Source of the DNA: Massilia sp. YIM B02769
Lineage (GTDB): Bacteria > Pseudomonadota > Gammaproteobacteria > Burkholderiales > Burkholderiaceae_D
NCBI RefSeq assembly: GCF_030411995.1
Contig: NZ_JASNRC010000004.1
Coordinates: 281,823 to 345,822 of the forward strand
Length of the DNA stretch: 64,000 nt
Reading direction: 5' to 3'
A program made the position numbers and the translations under genes. The notes beneath the pieces were generated by a model. It searched no databases and was not told the origin of the DNA. It saw only the letters and a program-made list of their open reading frames with translations. Below, piece by piece: positions 55,464-64,000 of the stretch (positions within the stretch are counted from its first letter, which is position 1; each line of letters opens with the position of its first letter).

Positions 55464-56780
55464 ATGACCGAATTGAATCCCCTCCGCCATATCCCCGAAG
55501 CCAATGTGTTCCGCAAGGGCGATGTCTTCGTCCTGTTCGGCGAACTGTTCGGCCGCGGCTATGTGAACGGCCTGATCGATGAGGCACGCGCCGCCGGTAT
55601 GACGATCGTCGGTATCACCGTCGGCCGCCGCGACGACAGCGGCGCCCTGCGCGCTCTCACGGTCGAGGAGCACGCCGAAGCCGAAGAAAAGCTGGGCGGG
55701 CGCATCATCAACGTGCCGCTGATGGCCGGCTTCGACATGGATGCCCCGGCTGGCGAGCAGAACCCGACCGAAATGCTGTCGGGTATCACCCTCAAAAGCT
55801 GGCAGGAAGACAAGCTGGACTGGGAAAAGATCGAGCGCTGCCGCGAAGCCGGCGTGCGCCGCTTCACCGAGTCGGCTGCGCAAGTCATGGCCGAGATCGA
55901 CAAGCTGGTGCCGGAAGGCGCGAACGTCTTCTTCGCCCACACCATGGCCGGCGGCATTCCGCGCATCAAGGCTTTCCTGGCCATTGCCAACCGCATCTAT
56001 AAAGGCCGCGGCGAGCGCTTCATGTCCTCGCGCGCCCTGCTCGACAGCGACCTGGGCAAGCTGATCCTGATGAACTTCGACGAAGTCAGCGCCAACACGC
56101 TGAAATACCTGATCGATGCCTCGGCCCCGATCCGCGAGCGCGTGACGAAGGCCGGCGGCGAAGTGCGCTACACCGCCTACGGCTACCACGGCACCGAGAT
56201 CCTGATCGGCGGCGAGTACGTGTGGCAGACCTACACCAACTACACCCAGGGCTACGCCAAGATGCGCCTGGAGAGCATCGCCGAAGCCGCCTGGAACGGG
56301 GGTGTGGTCGCGACCGTCTTCAACTGCCCGGAAATCCGCACCAATTCGTCGGACATCTTCGTTGGCGTCGAGCTGTCGCTGTTCCCGCTGCTCACCGCAT
56401 TGAAGAAGGAAGGCGGCGGAGCATGGGCCGAGCAGCAATGGGCAATCTGCCAGGACCTGCTGGGCGAAGGCACCTCGCTGCAATCGCTGCTCGACACCAT
56501 CGAGCAATACAACCAGGACGCCACCAGCGCCCAGTTCCGCAACTTCGCAGCCTGGCCGATGGACAACACCCCGGCCCTGGCCGAGGTCATGATCGGCACC
56601 TCGGAAGCCATCACCAACCTGCACAAGGACAAGAAGGCCCTGATCACCGATCACCTGTCCAGCCTGGTGCTGGAAGGCGCCGGTCCGTTGATGTTCCATG
56701 GCGCGTCGGAAAAGATTGCACCGGTGCTGTGGCTGAACCACGACATCATCGCCCGCCAGCTGAACGCGCTGCATCCATAA
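55464..56780 (+). CDS. FabMG-like protein (putative enoyl-ACP reductase family)
   Basis: A 438-residue soluble protein. From memory it resembles proteins annotated as the FabMG enoyl-ACP reductase family: an N-terminal nucleotide-binding-like strand-loop (KGDVFVLFGELFGRGYVNGLIDEARAAGMTIVGITVGRRD), a middle AHTMAGGIPRIKAFL...YKGRGERFMSS, and YTAYGYHGTEILIGGEYVWQTYTNYTQGYAKMRLE. I am not sure of the reaction. No close relation to FabI is evident by eye. It stands alone between metG and DUF3460, with a promoter-like TATAAT upstream and a terminator downstream. Confidence 0.55.
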   Translation: MTELNPLRHIPEANVFRKGDVFVLFGELFGRGYVNGLIDEARAAGMTIVGITVGRRDDSGALRALTVEEHAEAEEKLGGRIINVPLMAGFDMDAPAGEQNPTEMLSGITLKSWQEDKLDWEKIERCREAGVRRFTESAAQVMAEIDKLVPEGANVFFAHTMAGGIPRIKAFLAIANRIYKGRGERFMSSRALLDSDLGKLILMNFDEVSANTLKYLIDASAPIRERVTKAGGEVRYTAYGYHGTEILIGGEYVWQTYTNYTQGYAKMRLESIAEAAWNGGVVATVFNCPEIRTNSSDIFVGVELSLFPLLTALKKEGGGAWAEQQWAICQDLLGEGTSLQSLLDTIEQYNQDATSAQFRNFAAWPMDNTPALAEVMIGTSEAITNLHKDKKALITDHLSSLVLEGAGPLMFHGASEKIAPVLWLNHDIIARQLNALHP

Positions 56781-56788
56781 ACCTTGAC

Positions 56789-56839
56789 GCCGGGACCGCT
56801 GGGCAGAACAATCTGCCTCGCCGTCCCGGCTTTCTTTTT
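56789..56839 (+). terminator. Terminator of the FabMG-like gene
   Basis: GCCGGGAC...GTCCCGGC with an inner GGCAGA-ACAA-TCTGCC stem, followed by TTTCTTTTTA. Confidence 0.88.
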
Positions 56840-56852
56840 ATAGAGCAAGACA

Positions 56853-57053
56853 ATGCCTAAATTCACCGGTTACGTTTCCGATCACACCAAGTTCATCGAA
56901 GAACTGAAGTCCAAGACCCCTGGCATGGAACAGCGCCAGCAAGAAGGCCGCAACCTGCTGTGGGACAAGCTGCCGATCTCGCTGGACGAACAGGCGCGCG
57001 TCGAAGAATCGCGCCTGCGCCAGCAGGCCTATCCGTACCAGACCAAGTTCTGA
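56853..57053 (+). CDS. DUF3460 family protein
   Basis: A 66-residue basic helical protein that matches DUF3460, a small family restricted to Burkholderiales and close relatives (YVSDHTKFIEELK, LLWDKLPISLDEQARVEESRLRQQAYPYQ). Function unknown. scpA follows after 18 bases, the order usual in this group. Confidence 0.85.
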   Translation: MPKFTGYVSDHTKFIEELKSKTPGMEQRQQEGRNLLWDKLPISLDEQARVEESRLRQQAYPYQTKF

Positions 57054-57071
57054 GGCTGAAGGTCCACGGAC

Positions 57072-58851
<1,780 letters not shown>

Positions 58852-58981
58852 TTCCACTCGGGCACCCGCGCCCTCCCTGTGCAGAGATGTGCAAATAAGC
58901 ATTTATTTTCTGCAACAGCTTGCGGCGCGGTGTATGCTAATGGCAATTCGCCTTCCTGGCACTCATGCAAGGATTGCCAAC

Positions 58982-59659
58982 GTGACCGACTCCTCTTCCC
59001 TCGCTGCGCACGACTCCCTGCAACGCATTACGCGCAAGGACGCGCACGAGATGCGCGACGCTTTCGATATCGGCGAAGCGCTGACGGCGCTGGCCGAGGC
59101 CGGCGCCATGCTGACGGTGTACCCGGCCGGCGACGCGCCGCCGCTGCCGGCGCACATCGCTTCCGTCGAACCCGACGCGCCGCGCTTTGCCCTGTCTTTG
59201 TTCGGCAACGGGCCACTGGCGGCGGGCCGCGCCACCTTTGTCGCCGCCCTGCCCAACGACGCCAGGCTGCAGTTCGAGCTCGACAGCGACTGGCGCGACC
59301 TGAACCACCTGTCCTTTCCCGATACTTGCCTGGTGCTGGAGCGGCGCACGACGCAACGCGCCGACACCTCGCTGGTCGATTATTTCACCGCTACCTTGAG
59401 CGTGTCCGGCAGGCAGATCGAACTGCCCCTGTGCAACTTCGCCACCGGCGGCATCGGCCTGCACGCCCAGCCGGACGCGGCACAGGCGCTACATGTTGGG
59501 CAGAAACTGAAGAATGTGCGGCTGCAGCTGGGGCCGGCGCTGTCGATCGTGGCGGATCTCGAGGTGCGCATGCTGCGGCCATTCCGCAGCTATTTGCTGG
59601 GCGAGCAGGTGCAGGTGGGCTGCCGCTACGACCGCATCGAGATGGAGATGCGGGGTTGA
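58982..59659 (+). CDS. PilZ-domain protein, YcgR-like flagellar brake
   Basis: A 225-residue protein with an N-terminal YcgR/PilZN-like beta domain (about 20-110) and a C-terminal PilZ domain. The cyclic-di-GMP motif RxxxR is present as RTTQR (in LERRTTQRAD); the second motif reads NFATGGIG, with Ala-Thr in place of the usual xSxxG order. GTG at 58982 is preferred because AAGGA lies upstream; in-frame ATGs further upstream have no site. It probably slows the flagellar motor when c-di-GMP is high, which fits the chemotaxis genes beyond the next gene. Confidence 0.8.
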   Translation: MTDSSSLAAHDSLQRITRKDAHEMRDAFDIGEALTALAEAGAMLTVYPAGDAPPLPAHIASVEPDAPRFALSLFGNGPLAAGRATFVAALPNDARLQFELDSDWRDLNHLSFPDTCLVLERRTTQRADTSLVDYFTATLSVSGRQIELPLCNFATGGIGLHAQPDAAQALHVGQKLKNVRLQLGPALSIVADLEVRMLRPFRSYLLGEQVQVGCRYDRIEMEMRG

Positions 59660-59662
59660 CGT

Positions 59663-59823
59663 GGTAGGGTGGACCGGGCCGCGCAGGCACCTGTGTCCAC
59701 GCTGTCTCATCGGGTGCGTTGACGCGGCTGCCGCAAGAGAAAACTTGTGCGTGCGTATCGGCTTGCGGAAATACAGACTCAGCGTTTCAGTCGTACCGCG
59801 TGGACACAGGTGTCCACCCTACC
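59663..59823. repeat. 161-bp element with GGTAGGGTGGAC terminal inverted repeats
   Basis: Perfect 12-bp ends (59663-59674, 59812-59823). An inner perfect 15-bp pair, CACCTGTGTCCACGC (59688-59702) and GCGTGGACACAGGTG (59798-59812), lies just inside. It fills the gap between two convergent genes. It has the same size and repeat order as 8897-9058, but the centre differs. Confidence 0.82.
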
Positions 59824-59838
59824 AGCCCCAGAAATGAA

Positions 59839-61047
59839 TCAGGCAGTCACCGCCTGCGCCCACGCCAGCGCACACAGATGCGCCTTGTTCACTTCCAGCG
59901 GGCTGAGGTTCAGCCCGGCCGCCAGCGACCCGACCAGGTTCGAGCTCAGCTCGCACGCCTCGGCCAGCGCCAGATACGGCCCGTACATCCCCTCGCGCGT
60001 CAGCAGCGCCTTGACCACTTCCAGCGGCAGCGGAATCGTGTCCAGCACCTCCTTCATCGGCAAGCCCAGCAGGCGATCGAGCAGCGAGAACATCCCGGCC
60101 ACGAACAGGTGCTCGCCTTCCGCCTTCGGCAGCGCGTGCAGTCCCAGCAGTTCGGTCAGGCGTCCGCGCACCACCGCCGTTTCCATCAGCACCGGCGAAT
60201 AGCCGCTGGTGCTGGCGCTGGCCAGCAGCAGGGTCAGCCAGCGGTACAGCGGCGCGTAGCCCATCAGGGCGATCGCCTGGCGGATCGACTGCACCTCGCG
60301 CCCGGCGCCGAAGCCGGCCGAGTTGATGTTCTGCAGCAGCTTGTAGGTGAGCGCCGGGTCGCGCTTCAGCACGTTTTCCAGCTTCGGGATGTCTTCGTTG
60401 TTCTGCACCATCTGCATCAATTGCAGGATGGTGGTCTGGGCCGGGTTCAGGCCCTTGACCGGGTTACCCGGGCGCGGCGTCAGGTGCAGCTTGCCGACAA
60501 AGGCTTCCAGGCCGAGGGTGGCGCAGGCGTCGTAGTCGATCCAGTTGCTGACCGGGCGCCCCACCATGCGCAGCGCGGCGCCCTTGGCGGCGGCATAGGT
60601 GCGCGCCTGCTCGGCCACGTTGATGCCGGCAAAGCGCATCTCGACGTGCGAGGCATACGGCGCGAGCGCCTTGGTGATGTGGCCGACGTCCAGGCCGCGG
60701 ATCGAGATGCCGATGCCGCCGGCGCGCACGGCCTGCACGGCGGCGCGGGTGTTCGGGTCCATCAGGGTGCGCGCCTGCAGGCTCAGCACGGTGCGCTCGG
60801 GCGGCAGCGCGAACAGCGCGTCGGTCGAGAGCATCGCCGGCACGGCGTCGAGGAAGAGAAGCTTGTCGCGCAGCAGCCAGCCGTGTTCTTCGTGCTGGAC
60901 ATGCTCGGCGACGAAGCCGACCAGTTGTTCAAGGTCGGCGTCGAGGACGGGTTGGCCGCCCTTTTGTTGCCAGAGCAGCTCGTAGCCGATGACCCGCTGG
61001 GTGGCATCGAGCAGCGGTTCGCGAACAATGTAGTTTTTGTGGTGCAT
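59839..61047 (-). CDS. EAL-like/HDOD signalling protein
   Basis: A 402-residue protein built like the one at 644-1915: degenerate EAL-like domain (YELLWQQ in place of ExLLR; GISIRGLDVGHI in place of the DDFG region) then an HDOD domain (about 190-390; LLQNINSAGFGAGREVQSIRQAIALMG). All EAL metal ligands look lost. It lies directly downstream of cheZ on the same strand (51-bp gap), so it may report to the chemotaxis system. Confidence 0.85.
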   Translation of the reverse strand: MHHKNYIVREPLLDATQRVIGYELLWQQKGGQPVLDADLEQLVGFVAEHVQHEEHGWLLRDKLLFLDAVPAMLSTDALFALPPERTVLSLQARTLMDPNTRAAVQAVRAGGIGISIRGLDVGHITKALAPYASHVEMRFAGINVAEQARTYAAAKGAALRMVGRPVSNWIDYDACATLGLEAFVGKLHLTPRPGNPVKGLNPAQTTILQLMQMVQNNEDIPKLENVLKRDPALTYKLLQNINSAGFGAGREVQSIRQAIALMGYAPLYRWLTLLLASASTSGYSPVLMETAVVRGRLTELLGLHALPKAEGEHLFVAGMFSLLDRLLGLPMKEVLDTIPLPLEVVKALLTREGMYGPYLALAEACELSSNLVGSLAAGLNLSPLEVNKAHLCALAWAQAVTA

Positions 61048-61098
61048 GAATACAGTCGCGAGAGAAGACAGCGGATCCGCAGCCGGATCGGCGGGCGG

Positions 61099-61737
61099 TC
61101 AGAACCCCAGGCTGTCGAGCAGGTCGTCCACCTGGCCCTGGTTGGCCACGATTTCCGTGTTGCCTTCCGGTTTGATCTGCGGGCCGTTCAGCAGGCCGGT
61201 GTCGAGCTCGCGCTTGATTTCGCTCGGGGCGAAATCGATCAGCACCTGCACCAGCTGCTTTTCCAGGTCTTGCGCGATCGAGGTGATCTTGCCGATCACC
61301 TGGCCGGTCAGGTCCTGGAAGTCCTGGGCCATCATGATGTCCATCAGCTGGCCGCGGGTGGCGACGGCGGCTTGTTCGGACTCGGCCAGCGCGGCCATCG
61401 TGCGTTCGGCCAGGGCGCGCCAGTCGGTGTCGCCGGCACCGCCCTTGTCCAGCAGGGCCTGCCACTCGCCGCGCAGCGCGCCGCTGCGCTGTTCGATACC
61501 GTCCTGCAGGGGGCCGGCGGTATCGGTGGCGTCGAGCACACGCTTGGCGGACTGCTCCGAGAGGCGCGCAACGTAATCGAGGCGGTCGCGCGCATCGGGG
61601 ATGTCGCTGGCGGCCTTTTCGATCAGTTTATCCAGGCCCAGGCCGCGCAGGCTGTCGTGCAGCGCGCGCGTCATGTGGCCGATGCGGCTCAGGACCTCTT
61701 CGTTCGAAGCCGCCGCATCCAGCGAGTGCTCTGCCAT
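61099..61737 (-). CDS. cheZ: Chemotaxis phosphatase CheZ
   Basis: A 212-residue helical protein that dephosphorylates CheY-P. The catalytic region MMAQDFQDLTGQVIGKI carries the key Gln, and the C-terminal VDDLLDSLGF is the CheY-binding tail. The cheY stop lies one base upstream of its start, so the two are translationally linked. Confidence 0.95.
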   Translation of the reverse strand: MAEHSLDAAASNEEVLSRIGHMTRALHDSLRGLGLDKLIEKAASDIPDARDRLDYVARLSEQSAKRVLDATDTAGPLQDGIEQRSGALRGEWQALLDKGGAGDTDWRALAERTMAALAESEQAAVATRGQLMDIMMAQDFQDLTGQVIGKITSIAQDLEKQLVQVLIDFAPSEIKRELDTGLLNGPQIKPEGNTEIVANQGQVDDLLDSLGF

Positions 61738-61738
61738 A

Positions 61739-62131
61739 TCAGGCCTTTTCCATCTTCTCGAAGATCTTGTTCAGCTTCTCGTCGAGCGTGGCGGCCGTGA
61801 ACGGCTTGACCACGTAGCCGCTGGCGCCTGCCTGGGCCGCGGCGATGATGTTTTCCTTCTTCGCTTCCGCGGTCACCATCAGCACCGGCAGTTTGCTCAG
61901 CGCCGGATCGGCGCGGATGTGCTGCAGCATGGTCAGCCCGTCCATATTGGGCATGTTCCAGTCCGAGACGACGAAGTCGAACTGCTCGCTGCGCAGCTTG
62001 GCCAGCGCCATGACGCCGTCTTCGGCTTCGTCGACGTTGGCGTAACCCAGTTCTTTCAACAAGTTCCGGACGATGCGGCGCATCGTCGAGAAATCGTCAA
62101 CAACCAGGAAACGCATCTTTGGGTCAGCCAT
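61739..62131 (-). CDS. cheY: Chemotaxis response regulator CheY
   Basis: A 130-residue receiver domain. Acidic pair in [10 protein letters not shown], phospho-acceptor Asp in [12 protein letters not shown], Thr in [10 protein letters not shown], and Lys in [11 protein letters not shown] are all present. No output domain, as expected for the motor-binding regulator. CGGAG precedes the ATG. Confidence 0.97.
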   Translation of the reverse strand: MADPKMRFLVVDDFSTMRRIVRNLLKELGYANVDEAEDGVMALAKLRSEQFDFVVSDWNMPNMDGLTMLQHIRADPALSKLPVLMVTAEAKKENIIAAAQAGASGYVVKPFTAATLDEKLNKIFEKMEKA

Positions 62132-62255
62132 GAATTACTCCGTTGATTCTTCTACTATGGTTAGTGTGGCTTGAGGCGCTGCGACAAGCAACCTCAAGGA
62201 TAGCATTTTTGTTGCCGTGCGGCGACAAAACCGGCGCAAAAGCGATGAAAGCGAA

Positions 62256-63320
62256 TCAAACCCGCAACGCCCGTCCGCCTTGCGCCGCGAGTTGCCCGAG
62301 CACCAGGCCCGGCAAGGCGTTCAGGGGCGCCACTTCGTGCGTGGCGCCGATGGCAATCGCTTCGCGCGGCATGCCGAATACGACGCATGAGGCTTCGTCC
62401 TGGGCGAAATTGTGCGCTCCCGCGTTCTTCATTTCAAGCATACCAGCAGCGCCGTCTTTCCCCATGCCCGTCAGGATCACGCCGACCGCGTTCTTGCCCG
62501 CCGCCACTGCCGCCGAGCGGAACAGCACGTCGACCGACGGGCGGTGCCGGTTCACCGGATCGGTCTGCTCGATTTTGGTCATGTAGTTGGCGCCCGAGCG
62601 CGTGAGCAAGAGGTGCGAGTGGCCCGGGGCGATATACGCGTGGCCCGGCAGGATACGCTCGTTGCCGGCGGCTTCAAGCACGCTGATCCTGCACAGCGAA
62701 TCCAGGCGCCGCGCGAACGAGGTGGTAAAGCCTTCCGGCATGTGCTGGGCGATCAGGATGCCCGGGCAGTCCGACGGCATCTGCATCAGGAATTCGCGGA
62801 TCGCTTCGGTGCCGCCGGTAGAGGCGCCGATGATGATCAGCTTTTCCGAGGAAATCAGCGGGCTGCGCAGGGCTTGCAGGGCCGAGGGAGTGGTGTTTTG
62901 TTGCACGGTACGGGCTTTCACGCGCGCACGCGCGGCGGCGCGGATCTTGTCGGTAATCAGTTCGGTGTACTCGCGCATGCCGGACTGGATCGAGATCTTG
63001 GGCTTGGTGACGAAGTCGACCGCGCCGAGTTCCAGCGCGCGCATCGTGATTTCCGAGCCGCGCTCGGTCAGCGACGACACCATCAATACCGGCATCGGGC
63101 GCAGGCGCATCAGTTTTTCCAGGAAGTCGAGGCCATCCATCTTCGGCATCTCGACGTCCAGGGTCAGCACGTCGGGGTTGTGTTTCTTGATCAGTTCGCG
63201 CGCCACCAGCGGGTCGGGCGCGGTCGCCACGACTTCCATGTCGGCCTGCGAATTCACGATCTCGCTCATCACGCTGCGGATCAGGGCCGAGTCGTCGACG
63301 ATCAGTACCTTGATTGTCAT
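62256..63320 (-). CDS. cheB: Chemotaxis methylesterase CheB
   Basis: A 354-residue protein with a receiver domain ([25 protein letters not shown]) and a methylesterase domain (active Ser in [11 protein letters not shown], His in AQHMPEGF, Asp in [11 protein letters not shown]). It removes methyl groups from, and deamidates, chemoreceptors. AAGGA precedes the ATG; 17 bases separate it from cheD. Confidence 0.97.
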   Translation of the reverse strand: MTIKVLIVDDSALIRSVMSEIVNSQADMEVVATAPDPLVARELIKKHNPDVLTLDVEMPKMDGLDFLEKLMRLRPMPVLMVSSLTERGSEITMRALELGAVDFVTKPKISIQSGMREYTELITDKIRAAARARVKARTVQQNTTPSALQALRSPLISSEKLIIIGASTGGTEAIREFLMQMPSDCPGILIAQHMPEGFTTSFARRLDSLCRISVLEAAGNERILPGHAYIAPGHSHLLLTRSGANYMTKIEQTDPVNRHRPSVDVLFRSAAVAAGKNAVGVILTGMGKDGAAGMLEMKNAGAHNFAQDEASCVVFGMPREAIAIGATHEVAPLNALPGLVLGQLAAQGGRALRV

Positions 63321-63337
63321 CGTCTTTCCTTTCGGGG

Positions 63338-63940
63338 TCAGAACAGGTCGATTTCGCCGCCAACGGGCTCGACCTTGAGACGCTTGGCGTAGTCGAGCTC
63401 GCGCTTGGCCAGCGTATCGTTCTGGGTTTGCATCAATTTCTTTACCAACACCCTGCCCGTCTTCGGGAAGAAATACACCTTGCGCGGGTAGATGTCGTTC
63501 AGGTCTTCGGCCAGCACCGGGATCCGTTCGGTCTTCAGGAACTGCATGACGAAGGCGGCATTCCGTTCGCCGACGTTCATGGCGGTGAAGCCGCGCAGCA
63601 CGGCGCCGCCGCCGAAGACCTTGGCTTCCAGGTGCTCGCGCCGGGCGCCGGCCTTCAGCAGGTCGTTGATCAGCACTTCCATGGCAAAGGTGCCGTAGCG
63701 CATCGAGGCCGACACCGGGCTGCCGCTGTCGCCGCCGCCGTCGGGCAGCATGAAGTGGTTCATGCCGCCCAGGCCGCTCACGCGGTCGCGGATGCAGGCC
63801 GACACGCAGGAACCGAGCACGGTCACGATCAGCATGTTCTTGCCGGTGTAGTAATACTCGCCGGGCAAGATCTTGGCTGCTTCGACATCGAAGGTGCGGT
63901 CGTAATAGACGTTGGTGGCGAAGTGGCTGTTCGAAGGCAT
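63338..63940 (-). CDS. cheD: Chemoreceptor glutamine deamidase CheD
   Basis: A 200-residue enzyme. The catalytic Cys is in [13 protein letters not shown] and the His in GGMNHFMLP, both intact. It deamidates receptor Gln residues. Order cheR-cheD-cheB-cheY-cheZ is the usual betaproteobacterial one. Confidence 0.96.
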   Translation of the reverse strand: MPSNSHFATNVYYDRTFDVEAAKILPGEYYYTGKNMLIVTVLGSCVSACIRDRVSGLGGMNHFMLPDGGGDSGSPVSASMRYGTFAMEVLINDLLKAGARREHLEAKVFGGGAVLRGFTAMNVGERNAAFVMQFLKTERIPVLAEDLNDIYPRKVYFFPKTGRVLVKKLMQTQNDTLAKRELDYAKRLKVEPVGGEIDLF

Positions 63941-63965
63941 GGGGTTTCCGAGGGGGCGCGGCGGT

Positions 63966-64000
63966 TCAGGCGCGGCGGTCGTTGAGTTCGTAGACGGTCT
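63966..64000 (-). CDS. End of a probable cheR (chemotaxis methyltransferase)
   Basis: Only the last ten codons are in the window (TVYELNDRRA, then TGA), 25 bases before cheD. The position and the T-V-Y near the end fit CheR; the fragment is too short to prove it. Confidence 0.5.
   Translation of the reverse strand, partial: TVYELNDRRA

Overview
The window is high-GC chromosomal DNA that looks like a member of the Oxalobacteraceae (Massilia/Telluria/Janthinobacterium type, Betaproteobacteria). Pointers are EF-P with Arg32 beside the rhamnosyltransferase gene earP, the DUF3460-scpA-panC block, a cheD-cheB-cheY-cheZ run, paired EAL-like/HDOD proteins, and overall codon and protein character. 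This is inference from gene content; no database search was possible. Most genes are housekeeping and the coding density is high.

Layout. 1-5300: end of an RsmI-family methyltransferase, a cluster of short palindromes, an EAL-like/HDOD protein, rlmJ with a long RGG-type tail, and aceA (isocitrate lyase). 5301-13771: an MFS exporter, a lipoprotein metallophosphoesterase, clpB behind a candidate heat-shock promoter, a TerB-like/TerC pair, and yiaA. 13878-20733: the coupled run DUF349-moaE-crcB, a hemerythrin-like protein, and DUF2804 with a YcaQ-type DNA glycosylase. 20876-30864: sbcDC, a DUF1287 protein, small proteins, a methyltransferase, initiator tRNA-Met and dbpA. 30963-36408: a pseudokinase/PEGA protein with a TssQ-like lipoprotein, an exported amidase, efp and earP.

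36809-41365 is the most unusual stretch. It holds a three-gene cassette: a glutamine-rich, glycine-module protein; an 82-residue protein that resembles the prodomain of the protease next door; and a leaderless S8 (subtilisin-like) protease. A tandem array of five tRNA-Glu and three tRNA-Ala genes follows, directly downstream of gltX. 42935-50486 is a probable three-gene operon: a GGDEF-GGDEF-EAL membrane protein, an alpha-oxoamine synthase, and a fused fatty acyl-AMP ligase/acyl-CoA dehydrogenase/acyl carrier protein. It looks like a small lipid-derived metabolite pathway tied to cyclic-di-GMP. 50636-58851: a PRISE-type reductase, apbC, metG, a FabMG-like protein, DUF3460, scpA and panC. 58982-64000: a PilZ protein, a second EAL-like/HDOD protein, and the chemotaxis genes cheZ, cheY, cheB, cheD and the end of a probable cheR.

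Non-coding structure is rich. Two elements of about 161 bp (8897-9058 and 59663-59823) share GTAGGGTGGAC terminal inverted repeats and nested inner repeats. Related palindromes cluster at 418-594. An unrelated 110-bp inverted-repeat element lies at 29329-29438. In-frame 12-bp tandem repeats sit at the ends of moaE, scpA and the FAAL fusion gene, and in the last case the stop codon lies inside the repeat.
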